Made by a program: the position numbers and the translations under genes
Shown here: positions 1 to 6,016 of the stretch, one piece after another
Numbering within the stretch: the stretch's first letter is position 1
Layout of the letters: the number at the start of each line of letters is the position of its first letter
NCBI GenBank assembly: GCA_003641785.1
Contig: QNAO01000030.1
Span: 1-8,427 of the forward strand
Direction: 5' to 3'
From: Thermotogae bacterium
GTDB lineage: Bacteria; Thermotogota; Thermotogae; Thermotogales; DSM-5069
Length of the DNA stretch: 8,427 bases
Notes under the pieces: model-generated
What the model was told of the DNA's origin: nothing
The model's input: the letters and a program-made list of their open reading frames with translations, nothing else
Databases searched by the model: none

Positions 1-341
1 GTTGGGGCTATGGTGTGAGTGATGAGGCTCCAAATTACTGGGGTACAGACATGATCCCCTCGGAAGAAAATGGATGGGGAGGAACGAATTACACGGGATG
101 GTCTAACAAAAAGAATGATGAAGTTCTTCAAAAGATGTCAACAGAAGTGGATTTCAAGAAACGTTTAGAGCTTTACGAAGAGCATTTTGCACTCTGGACA
201 AATGACTTACCCGTTCTGCCACTTATTTCTGATCCGACGCCACACTTCGCTAAGAAATACATCAAAAGCTTCAGCTCAACGTACGACAGTGGTTTAGGTT
301 GGATCATATACAACTGGTACATTGACGAAGAACAGCACTGA
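1..341 (+). CDS. ABC transporter substrate-binding protein, family 5 (C-terminal fragment)
   Basis: This is the last 112 codons of a gene that begins before the window; the frame is open from base 3 (Trp-Gly-Tyr-Gly) to the TGA at 339-341. The GTG at 15 is an internal valine, not a start. The segment GWGGTNYTGWSN, followed by a helix (DEVLQKM) and the run LYEEHFALWTNDLPVLPLI, is the usual C-terminal lobe pattern of SBP_bac_5 extracytoplasmic binding proteins, which deliver peptides (in Thermotogota sometimes oligosaccharides) to an Opp/Dpp permease. The permease and ATPase genes follow on the same strand, which supports the role. The signal peptide and most of the binding site lie outside the window, so the ligand cannot be judged from this fragment. 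Confidence 0.88.
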   Translation, partial: WGYGVSDEAPNYWGTDMIPSEENGWGGTNYTGWSNKKNDEVLQKMSTEVDFKKRLELYEEHFALWTNDLPVLPLISDPTPHFAKKYIKSFSSTYDSGLGWIIYNWYIDEEQH

Positions 342-356
342 CAACTTTAATTAATT

Positions 357-385
357 GAACTGGGGCTGAAGTTCTGCCCCAGTTC
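357..385 (+). terminator. Intra-operon hairpin (attenuator or mRNA-processing stem)
   Basis: GAACTGGGGC (357-366) pairs perfectly with GCCCCAGTTC (376-385) around a 9-nt loop, giving a 10-bp GC-rich stem 15 nt after the binding-protein stop codon. Only a weak T-run (TTCTTCC) follows, so full termination is unlikely. The placement suggests partial termination, or 3'-end protection that keeps binding-protein mRNA in excess over the transporter genes, as is common in ABC operons. Confidence 0.6.
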
Positions 386-391
386 TTCCAT

Positions 392-398
392 AGGAGGA
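392..398 (+). promoter_or_regulatory. Ribosome binding site of the M14 peptidase gene
   Basis: AGGAGGA lies 7 nt before the ATG at 406 and fixes that start. It lies just beyond the hairpin at 357-385, so it stays free when the stem forms. Confidence 0.8.
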
Positions 399-405
399 AT
401 AGTTA

Positions 406-1767
406 ATGAATTTTGAAGAATTGGTTGAATCTATTCCAAATTACAAGAGGTTCTTTAAAGTTGAGGAACTGAATCAACGTGCTGTAGAACTTGCCGAAAG
501 ATATCCGAAGATTGTCGAAATTGATGTCGCGGGCAAATCTCGTAAAGGTAGAGATATACTCGTCATGAAAATTGGAAGTGGTGAGAAAACAGCGCTTGCT
601 TTCGGCTGTCCGCATCCAAATGAACCAATAGGTGCTATGATGCTCGATTGGCTTTCTGAAGAGCTTGCCAGGAATGATGAACTTAGGGAATCTCTTGGAT
701 ATACCTGGTATATAGTGAAGAGTATTGATGTGGATGGAACAGTGCTAAACGAAGGCTGGTTCGACAATCCTCAATCCATTGCTTGCTATGCCGAAAATTT
801 TTACAGACCAGCGAGTCATCAGCAAGTTGAATGGACTTTCCCCGTTCACTACAAAACTCTGCACTTTGATGCGCCTTTACCAGAAACACAAGTCTTAATG
901 AAGTTGATTGAAGAAGAAAAACCCCAGTTCATGTACTCACTTCACAATGCTGGTTTTGGCGGTGTTTATTACTACATTACTGATGGGGGAAAGAAATTGT
1001 TTGAGAAATTTGAGCGAATACCACATATGTTCTCTGTACCGTTAGCTTTGGGTGAACCGGAAGTGCCGTACTTAGAAGAACTTTCAAAAGCTGTCTACAA
1101 ACTCTCGCCAATCACAGATGAATATGATTATCTTGAGAAACATCTAAAAGCGGACCCTGCCTCTGTTATCCAAGCGGGTGCATGTTCTGACGAATATGCT
1201 GCTCGAGTAGCAAATACCTTTTCATTGGTATGTGAGGTGCCGTACTACTACGATAGTAGAATAGAAGACCTTTCACCAGCGGACATCACGCGTAAGGAAG
1301 CAAGGAATATGAATTTGAGAGATTCTGAAGAGCATTTGCGTTTCTTAACAGAGAACTTCGACAAAGTGTGCGATTTGGTTGACGAGTCTTCTCCCTTTTA
1401 TGAACCTATAAGTCAACAGGTTAGATTGGGTCCCAAGCATTTGGAAGCAGAGAGAAATTGGATAGAGACAGACACAACGTTGCTAAGGCCGGCTACTGTG
1501 GCAGAAGTTTTTGACAACACATTGGTTTCAAAGTTTTACAGGACCTTGTCGCTGGGCATATTCAAGAGATTGATAAAGGATGCTCTTAGGAGCAGCACCA
1601 ACCAAAAGCTTGTGGATACACTGGATCGTTTAGAGGAAAGATTTCAAGCTAACTTGAAATTCTTAAACGACAATCTCAACTACAAAGCAATACCTATAAA
1701 GGATCTTGTTTCGATACAATTGCTGGCTGGTTTGCATACATCGCAGTACGTTCTCGGGAGGATGTAA
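406..1767 (+). CDS. M14-family zinc carboxypeptidase, cytoplasmic type
   Basis: The 453-residue protein is a probable metallocarboxypeptidase that removes C-terminal residues from peptides. The zinc-binding HxxE motif is HPNE, with His70 and Glu73, and the third ligand is probably His180 in MYSLHNAGFGG. IDVDG at 108-111 corresponds to the NPDG segment of the family, Arg134 in NFYRP is a candidate substrate-binding arginine, and Glu277 in LVCEVPYYY is a candidate catalytic glutamate. These assignments come from motif reading, not an alignment. No signal peptide or membrane segment is visible, so it should act in the cytoplasm. The C-terminal third (about 300-453) is helical and does not look like catalytic core. 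It lies between the binding-protein and permease genes and ends 1 nt before the permease start, which suggests it processes imported peptides. A related amidohydrolase activity is possible. Confidence 0.85.
   Translation: MNFEELVESIPNYKRFFKVEELNQRAVELAERYPKIVEIDVAGKSRKGRDILVMKIGSGEKTALAFGCPHPNEPIGAMMLDWLSEELARNDELRESLGYTWYIVKSIDVDGTVLNEGWFDNPQSIACYAENFYRPASHQQVEWTFPVHYKTLHFDAPLPETQVLMKLIEEEKPQFMYSLHNAGFGGVYYYITDGGKKLFEKFERIPHMFSVPLALGEPEVPYLEELSKAVYKLSPITDEYDYLEKHLKADPASVIQAGACSDEYAARVANTFSLVCEVPYYYDSRIEDLSPADITRKEARNMNLRDSEEHLRFLTENFDKVCDLVDESSPFYEPISQQVRLGPKHLEAERNWIETDTTLLRPATVAEVFDNTLVSKFYRTLSLGIFKRLIKDALRSSTNQKLVDTLDRLEERFQANLKFLNDNLNYKAIPIKDLVSIQLLAGLHTSQYVLGRM
1756..1761 (+). promoter_or_regulatory. 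Ribosome binding site deciding the permease GTG start
   Basis: GGGAGG sits inside the 3' end of the peptidase gene, 7 nt before the GTG at 1769. It rules out the longer open frame that begins at 1706 inside the peptidase gene. Confidence 0.75.
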
Positions 1768-1768
1768 T

Positions 1769-2755
1769 GTGATATCTTACTTTTTTCGTCGTGTTGGTGA
1801 GTTAATACCTGTCTTTTTCTTAATCTCTATGATAATTTTTTTTATACTCAATGCTATGCCGGGAGATCCTTTGCTGTACAGCCGAGTTGAAAATCCAAGA
1901 GTGATTGTTCAGGATCCTGAGCGGATAGCTAAGTTGAGAGAATACTATCACCTTGATGATCCGCTGATTGTTAGGTATTTTTTCTGGCTGAAAAGCTTAT
2001 TTAAAGGTGATCTTGGTTATTCTTCTATGTATAAGTTACCAGTGCTTAAATTAATAAAATCGCGCCTTCCTAACACCTTGATGCTCACTGTCACCGCGTG
2101 GTTGATTGGTTTGATCGTTGCGTTTCCGATCGGAATATACTCAGCAGTGAAGAAATATTCTTTTCTGGACTACTTTTTCACAGTGCTTGCTTTTATAGGT
2201 ATTTCACTCCCAACTTTTTGGTTTGCTCTTATGGCAATCATAGTTTTCTCGGTCTTTCTTGGTTGGTTTCCAGCAGCAGGAGTTCAAACTTATGGAATAA
2301 GCGGAAGCTGGAATATCTTTGTTGATAAATTAAAACATCTTGCCTTGCCTTCTCTTGTTTTGGGATTAGTCCAAGTTGCTTACTGGGTGAGGTACATAAG
2401 AACCTCACTTTTAGAGGTACTCGATCAAGATTACATCAGAACTGCGTATTCAAAAGGAGCTCCCGATAAGAGAGTTATTTTAAGGCATGCTCTGAGAAAC
2501 GCTATGATTCCCATAATAACTATAATAGCTCTTGATATACCATACTTTTTTGGGGGAGCGCTGATCGTTGAGACGATATTTTCATGGCCTGGCATGGGCA
2601 GGCTGATGTACGAGGCTGTTTTAGCAAGTGACTATAATTTGGCCATTAACTGTCTGATGTTTATAACAATAGTCACTCTGCTTTCAAACCTTTTGGCTGA
2701 TTTTCTCTACGTGTTAGTAGATCCAAGAATTAGGCTCGGAAGTAAGGCGGTGTGA
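1769..2755 (+). CDS. dppB: ABC transporter permease, DppB/OppB type
   Basis: This 328-residue inner-membrane protein is one of two pore subunits of the peptide-type importer. About six membrane segments can be read: roughly 11-29, 103-125, 137-165, 190-207, 246-270 and 292-315. The long periplasmic loop after the first segment (PGDPLLY to about residue 100) is typical of the B subunit. The EAA cytoplasmic loop that docks on the ATPases is at about 216-245 (LDQDYIRTAYSKGAP, then RHALRNA). The GTG start is chosen because it follows GGGAGG by 7 nt and gives a normal N-terminus (ISYFFRRVGELIP). It begins 1 nt after the peptidase stop and is probably translationally coupled to it. The symbol is a family-level name; the substrate is not proven. 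Confidence 0.92.
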   Translation: MISYFFRRVGELIPVFFLISMIIFFILNAMPGDPLLYSRVENPRVIVQDPERIAKLREYYHLDDPLIVRYFFWLKSLFKGDLGYSSMYKLPVLKLIKSRLPNTLMLTVTAWLIGLIVAFPIGIYSAVKKYSFLDYFFTVLAFIGISLPTFWFALMAIIVFSVFLGWFPAAGVQTYGISGSWNIFVDKLKHLALPSLVLGLVQVAYWVRYIRTSLLEVLDQDYIRTAYSKGAPDKRVILRHALRNAMIPIITIIALDIPYFFGGALIVETIFSWPGMGRLMYEAVLASDYNLAINCLMFITIVTLLSNLLADFLYVLVDPRIRLGSKAV

Positions 2756-2758
2756 GCG

Positions 2759-3691
2759 GTGATATTTGCTACAAAGAAACAGATTGATCACATAGAAGAA
2801 AACACCGATATTGTTCCCATAGGTTCCTATTGGCAGTTGGTGAGGAGAAAGTTTTTGAGTCACAAATTAGCGTTTTTTGGACTAATTGTCTTGACTGTGA
2901 TAGTCTTGCTGGTTGTCGTAGGACCGTTTCTCGTGCGGGTCGCCTACGATGAGATGGATTTCACCGCCCTGCTTGTACCGCCGTTAAGTTCAGGACATAT
3001 TCTTGGAACAGACGAGCTGGGAAGAGATGTTTTTGCAAGACTTCTCTATGGTGGAAGGATTTCACTTTTGGTAGGAGTGTGCTCTTCACTTATATCAACT
3101 GGTATAGGTTTGTTAGTGGGTTTGTTTTCTGGATACTTCGGTGGAATAGTTGACAGGCTACTTATGAGGTTTGTTGATGTAATGTTATCTATCCCCTCTT
3201 TTCCTGTGTTGTTAATACTGACTCTTGTATTTGGCCCTGGTCTCTTCAACACGATATCTGTTCTGGCAATCTTTGGTTGGATGGGTGTTGCGCGTCTGGT
3301 TCGTAGCGTAGTGCTGTCTGTCAGAGAAAATGATTTTATCATGGCAGCACGTGTTACAGGGACGAAAAAGATTCAAATACTCTTCAGGCATATCATGCCA
3401 AATGTCATACCAATAACTATTGTTTCCGCGACATTGAATTTGTCTTATGCAATATTGGCAGAATCTTCTCTCAGTTATCTGGGATTGGGTATTCAACCTC
3501 CAACACCATCGTGGGGCAATATGCTTCAAAAAGCAATGACTTACATTCTTTCAAAAGGACACGCGTCCCAGACGCCATGGTGGCTGATATTTTTTCCTGG
3601 GTTCATGATATTTTTGGTTGTTTTGAGTGTCAACTTTCTCGGGGATGGACTGAGAGACGCACTTGATCCGAGATTTGTGAGTGAATCTTGA
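2759..3691 (+). CDS. dppC: ABC transporter permease, DppC/OppC type
   Basis: This 310-residue inner-membrane protein is the second pore subunit. The N-terminal YWQLVRRKFLSHKLAFFGL leads into the first membrane helix (about 37-60), the usual OppC_N arrangement. The family-typical HILGTDELGRDVFARLLYGG is at 80-99. Further membrane segments lie at about 101-125, 145-180, 215-240 and 276-297. The EAA loop is at about 189-215 (NDFIMAARVTG, then FRHIMPN). The C-terminus, LGDGLRDALDPR, is the standard ending. It starts with GTG 3 nt after the dppB stop, preceded by AAGGCGG with 8-nt spacing. It should pair with the DppB-type subunit. Specificity cannot be read from it. Confidence 0.92.
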   Translation: MIFATKKQIDHIEENTDIVPIGSYWQLVRRKFLSHKLAFFGLIVLTVIVLLVVVGPFLVRVAYDEMDFTALLVPPLSSGHILGTDELGRDVFARLLYGGRISLLVGVCSSLISTGIGLLVGLFSGYFGGIVDRLLMRFVDVMLSIPSFPVLLILTLVFGPGLFNTISVLAIFGWMGVARLVRSVVLSVRENDFIMAARVTGTKKIQILFRHIMPNVIPITIVSATLNLSYAILAESSLSYLGLGIQPPTPSWGNMLQKAMTYILSKGHASQTPWWLIFFPGFMIFLVVLSVNFLGDGLRDALDPRFVSES

Positions 3692-3701
3692 GGTGAAAAG
3701 A

Positions 3702-4694
3702 ATGGAGCTTCTGAAGGTTGAAAACCTTTCCGTTGGTTTCAAGACCAACATGGGGACTATAGTTCCGGTCAAAGGCGTGAATTTCTCGCTTCAGAAAGGT
3801 GAGACATTGGGTTTGGTGGGCGAATCTGGCTGCGGGAAATCTGTGACTGCATACGCGGTAACAAGATTGCTTCCAAGAAATGCTTTTGTTGGCAGTGAAT
3901 CTAAAATATTGTTCGAAGGCATAGATCTTTTAAAACTTCCAAAGTCAGATCTGTATAAGATAAGAGGCAAATCGATTTCAATGGTTTTTCAAGAACCCAT
4001 GACATCACTGAATCCTGTCTATACTGTTGGCTGGCAGGTAAGAGAAGTGTTTGAGCTGCATGAAGCCATGGCTAAAGCACAGATAGAGAAGAGCGTTCTT
4101 GAAATGATCAAAAGTGTCAAAATACCAGAACCGCAGCAAAGAGTTAAACAGTATCCCAGCCAATTCTCTGGTGGAATGCGACAGCGTGTGATGATAGCTA
4201 TGGCGCTTGCCTGTAAACCAAAATTACTCATAGCAGATGAACCTACAACGGCCCTTGATGTTTCGATTCAAGCTCAAATACTCATACTTATGAAAGAGCT
4301 CAAGGAGAAGTTCGGAACTTCCATAATTTTGATAACTCACAATTTAGGTGTGGTTTCTGAGTTTTGCGATAATGTAGCAGTTATGTACGCGGGCCAAATA
4401 GTAGAAGAAACGGATGTGTATGAGTTGTTTGAAAATCCGCTCCATCCTTACACTGAGGCACTACTTGGATCGCTCCCGAAAGTTGATCTGCGATCTGATC
4501 AACAAAAGAAACTCGTTAGTATAAAGGGTACTGTGCCCAGTCCAAATCGATATCCCAAGGGATGCAGATTTCATCCAAGGTGTCAAAAGAAGATACCTTT
4601 ATGTTCGCAAAAAGAGCCACCAGAAATGAAAATTTCGGATAAACACCTGGTTAAATGCTGGCTTTATGAATCGGAGGATAGAGTCTATGAGTGA
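3702..4694 (+). CDS. dppD: ABC transporter ATPase, DppD/OppD type, with Cys4 C-terminal domain
   Basis: This 330-residue cytoplasmic ATPase energises import. Walker A is GESGCGKS (40-47), the Q-loop glutamine is Gln97, the signature is FSGGMRQR (155-162), Walker B is LLIADE (175-180) and the switch histidine is His213. The C-terminal oligopeptide-transporter extension carries Cys288, Cys294, Cys301 and Cys319. Such a set binds a [4Fe-4S] cluster in a described DppD from another thermophile, so a cluster is plausible here. The ATG at 3702 is chosen because GAGGTG lies 6 nt upstream; GTGs at 3681 and 3693 are in frame, but 3681 would overlap dppC and 3693 is inside that RBS. The gene overlaps the next by 8 nt, fitting a DppD-DppF heterodimer. 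Confidence 0.92.
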   Translation: MELLKVENLSVGFKTNMGTIVPVKGVNFSLQKGETLGLVGESGCGKSVTAYAVTRLLPRNAFVGSESKILFEGIDLLKLPKSDLYKIRGKSISMVFQEPMTSLNPVYTVGWQVREVFELHEAMAKAQIEKSVLEMIKSVKIPEPQQRVKQYPSQFSGGMRQRVMIAMALACKPKLLIADEPTTALDVSIQAQILILMKELKEKFGTSIILITHNLGVVSEFCDNVAVMYAGQIVEETDVYELFENPLHPYTEALLGSLPKVDLRSDQQKKLVSIKGTVPSPNRYPKGCRFHPRCQKKIPLCSQKEPPEMKISDKHLVKCWLYESEDRVYE

Positions 4695-5661
4695 AACATT
4701 GTGTGAATTAGTGGATGTATCAAAATGGTTTACTCTTAAAGAAAGAATAAAAGGCAAGTCGCTGTTAAAAGCAGTGGATGGGGTCTCGTTGAAAATAAAG
4801 GACGGTGAGACGATAGGTTTAGTTGGAGAATCGGGGTGCGGTAAAACTACCCTTGGTAGATCGCTTGTGAGACTTTATGAGCCAACCAGAGGAAAATTCT
4901 ATTTTTCTGAGAACGGTCAGAAGATAGACTTGTTCAGTTTGAAGAATTCGGACTTTGAGAAATTTAGGCCCAAGATACAAATGATTTTCCAAGATCCATA
5001 CAGCTCCCTGAACCCGAGGATGACTGTACTCGATATTATTACCGAGGGATTGAAAAACCAAAAAGTACCAGCGCGTGAAAGAAAGAATCTTGCATCGGAA
5101 ATGATACAAGTTGTTGGATTAAAAAGAGAATATCTTACGAGGTATCCTCATGAGTTTTCTGGTGGACAAAGACAAAGAATAGGTATTGCTCGAGCACTGG
5201 TTTTAAAACCAAAGTTTTTGATATGCGATGAGCCTGTTTCGGCTTTAGATGTTTCTGTTCAAGCGCAGATAATAAACCTTCTGGTTGAACTAAAACAATC
5301 TTTCGGCTTAACTTATTTGCTTATCTCTCACGACTTAGCTGTTGTTAAATACATAAGTGACAAAATTGCTGTAATGTATCTTGGAAACATCGTTGAAGTT
5401 GCTAAAACAGACGATCTTTTTGATAATCCATTACATCCATACACAAAAGGTTTACTCGATTCTATACCAATTGCAAATCCAAGATTGAGAAAGCTTTCCA
5501 AAGGGATCTTGTTGCAAGGTGAATTAACATCTCCTATTGATCCACCAAATGCTTGTCTTTTCGCACCGAGATGCCCATATAAAATGAAACGGTGTACTCA
5601 AGAAAAGCCAAAATTGAAGCAAGTTTCAGCAGAACACAAAGTGGCGTGTTTTCTGTATTAA
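4687..5661 (+). CDS. dppF: ABC transporter ATPase, DppF/OppF type, with Cys4 C-terminal domain
   Basis: This 324-residue protein is the second ATPase of the importer. Walker A is GESGCGKT (47-54), the Q-loop is Gln102, the signature is FSGGQRQR (157-164), Walker B is FLICDE (177-182) and the switch histidine is His215. Four C-terminal cysteines, 290, 296, 303 and 321, have exactly the same spacing as in the DppD-type partner. The ATG at 4687 follows GGAGG with 9-nt spacing and lies inside the last codons of dppD; an in-frame ATG at 4666 precedes that RBS and was rejected. This is the last gene of the operon. No strong intrinsic terminator is visible after it, and it converges on the minus-strand PAS locus. 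Confidence 0.92.
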   Translation: MSETLCELVDVSKWFTLKERIKGKSLLKAVDGVSLKIKDGETIGLVGESGCGKTTLGRSLVRLYEPTRGKFYFSENGQKIDLFSLKNSDFEKFRPKIQMIFQDPYSSLNPRMTVLDIITEGLKNQKVPARERKNLASEMIQVVGLKREYLTRYPHEFSGGQRQRIGIARALVLKPKFLICDEPVSALDVSVQAQIINLLVELKQSFGLTYLLISHDLAVVKYISDKIAVMYLGNIVEVAKTDDLFDNPLHPYTKGLLDSIPIANPRLRKLSKGILLQGELTSPIDPPNACLFAPRCPYKMKRCTQEKPKLKQVSAEHKVACFLY

Positions 5662-5663
5662 TT

Positions 5664-5774
5664 TCACGGCGATTTCAACGCAGTGCTGATCATATTTAAG
5701 CTTCGGGCAAGTTCAACAGCTTTGAAAATTTTGTCCACAGTAATCTTGAATGCCAGATTATAGATCTTCTCCAT
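5664..5774 (-). pseudogene. Displaced C-terminal fragment of the interrupted PAS-domain gene
   Basis: Minus-strand bases 5761-5664 encode the last 31 or so residues of the PAS protein, beginning NLAFKITVDK and ending MISTALKSP, then TGA. They are cut from the body of the gene by the 255-bp element at 5762-6016. If that element is removed exactly, the codon split across the junction becomes GAT and the frame continues from ..EQVQAVV into DNLAFKITVDKIF without a stop. The interval given runs to an ATG at 5774 in the element's left end, which has GAGGAG 7 nt upstream. A 36-residue peptide (MEKIYNLAFKITVDKIFKAV..) could therefore be made as a fusion of element and gene sequence. Whether it is translated is unknown, and a purpose-built small protein is a less likely reading. 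Confidence 0.6.
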
Positions 5775-5781
5775 TCTAAAA

Positions 5782-5801
5782 CTCCTCAATTCATTAAGGA
5801 G
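5782..5801 (+). repeat. Left-end subterminal hairpin of the IS605-type relic
   Basis: CTCCT (5782-5786) pairs with AGGAG (5797-5801) around a 10-nt AT-rich loop, directly after AAAA. Position and guide sequence fit the LE hairpin bound by a Y1 (TnpA) transposase. The short stem makes this less certain than the right end. On the minus strand the left arm, with the next base, reads GAGGAG and can serve as a Shine-Dalgarno for the ATG at 5774. Confidence 0.5.
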
Positions 5802-5867
5802 ATACAGAATGGAACGAATTGAAAATCAATCATTTTCTAACTCAACTGAATAATACAATATTTTTGA

Positions 5868-6002
5868 GTAGGGGTGGACTGCTTCAAGGGAGAAAATCCC
5901 ATGCCCGCTGAGATGGAGATTGAAATACTAAACAAACTCTTAGATAATCTACCATATGTTGAGTATTGCATTGTTGAAGCGGGAATCCCCTTATTTCAAT
6001 GA
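5868..6002 (+). pseudogene. tnpB C-terminal tail remnant
   Basis: A frame closed upstream by TGA at 5865-5867 encodes 44 residues, VGVDCFKGENPMPAEMEIEI ... IVEAGIPLFQ, then TGA. The EAGIPL ending encoded across GAAGCGGGAATCCCC, and a Pro-x-Glu-Met-Glu-Ile segment before it, match the very C-terminus of many IS605-family TnpB proteins, whose last codons overlap the right end and the omegaRNA (recalled pattern, not searched). The RuvC catalytic residues and zinc ribbon of TnpB are all missing, so no nuclease is encoded here. An ATG at 5901 with AAGGGAG upstream is probably fortuitous. The stop codon lies inside the right-end hairpin. Confidence 0.6.
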
Positions 6003-6016
6003 GGGGAGGAAGTCAA
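5870..6016 (+). ncRNA. Candidate TnpB omegaRNA (reRNA) scaffold ending at the right end
   Basis: AGGGG (5870-5874) pairs with CCCCT (5987-5991) and GCTTC (5881-5885) with GAAGC (5976-5980), separated by a symmetric 6 x 6 internal loop. Inside are GGGA/TCCC (5888-5891 with 5897-5900), AATACT/AGTATT (5934-5939 with 5962-5967) and TAGA/TCTA (5941-5944 with 5948-5951). The outer CCCCT can alternatively pair with AGGGG at 6002-6006 to make the right-end hairpin. The 3' block GCGGGAATCCCC-hairpin-GGGGAGG-TCAA matches the conserved 3' end of TnpB guide RNAs. The true 5' end is unknown. A guide would start at 6017 (CAACAACAGCCTGTACCTGT). Transcription has not been shown, and no obvious promoter was found within the relic. 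Confidence 0.6.
5987..6006 (+). repeat. Right-end hairpin of the IS605-type relic
   Basis: CCCCTT (5987-5992) faces GAGGGG (6001-6006) around an 8-nt loop, giving five Watson-Crick pairs and one T-G pair. GAAT lies immediately 5' and AGGAAG-TCAA immediately 3'. This arrangement is the diagnostic right end recognised by Y1 transposases and also forms the 3' hairpin of TnpB omegaRNAs. It also contains the premature stop of the minus-strand PAS gene. Confidence 0.72.

Larger units (their letters stand above)
5762..6016 (+). mobile_element. IS200/IS605-type (tnpB/omegaRNA) relic, 255 bp, inserted in the PAS gene
   Basis: The left flank ends in TTAT (5758-5761), the probable left cleavage site. 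The element then has 16 nt, a guide-like AAAA (5778-5781) and a left-end hairpin (5782-5801). The right end has guide GAAT (5983-5986), a hairpin (5987-6006), AGGAAG and cleavage site TCAA (6013-6016). GAAT and TCAA are the right guide and cleavage tetranucleotides known for IS608. The left pair differs from the TTAC/AAAG of IS608 only in last bases that still match each other (T with A, not C with G). No target duplication is present, as expected for single-strand Y1 transposition, and exact excision restores the PAS frame. No tnpA is present and only the tail of tnpB remains, so it is an internally deleted, non-autonomous copy. The left boundary is less certain than the right, but frame restoration supports it. 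Confidence 0.75.

Noticed and set aside
1706..1768. A longer N-terminus for the DppB-type permease
   Set aside because: It would overlap the peptidase gene by about 60 bases and add a sequence unlike the family; the GTG at 1769 has its own ribosome binding site.
5698..5722. AAGCT...AGCTT inverted repeat as the terminator of the dpp operon
   Set aside because: The stem is only 5 bp with a 15-nt loop and lies in the old PAS coding sequence.
5809..5853. A 14-codon plus-strand frame (MERIENQ...) with AAGGAG 7 nt upstream
   Set aside because: It is too short to call. The AAGGAG is the right arm of the left-end hairpin. It could be a trace of a transposon gene start, but nothing further supports that.
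5870..5930. Resemblance to a TPP riboswitch (GGGGTGG near 5871 and GCTGAGAT at 5907-5914)
   Set aside because: The second half of the aptamer, with the ACCTGAT-like and GCGTAGGGA-like segments, is absent, and the outer pairing with CCCCT at 5987-5991 is better explained by an omegaRNA and right end.
5901..6002. A free-standing 33-aa gene starting at ATG 5901
   Set aside because: The same frame extends upstream without a stop to 5868 and ends in a TnpB-like tail overlapping the right-end hairpin, so it is better read as a tnpB remnant.
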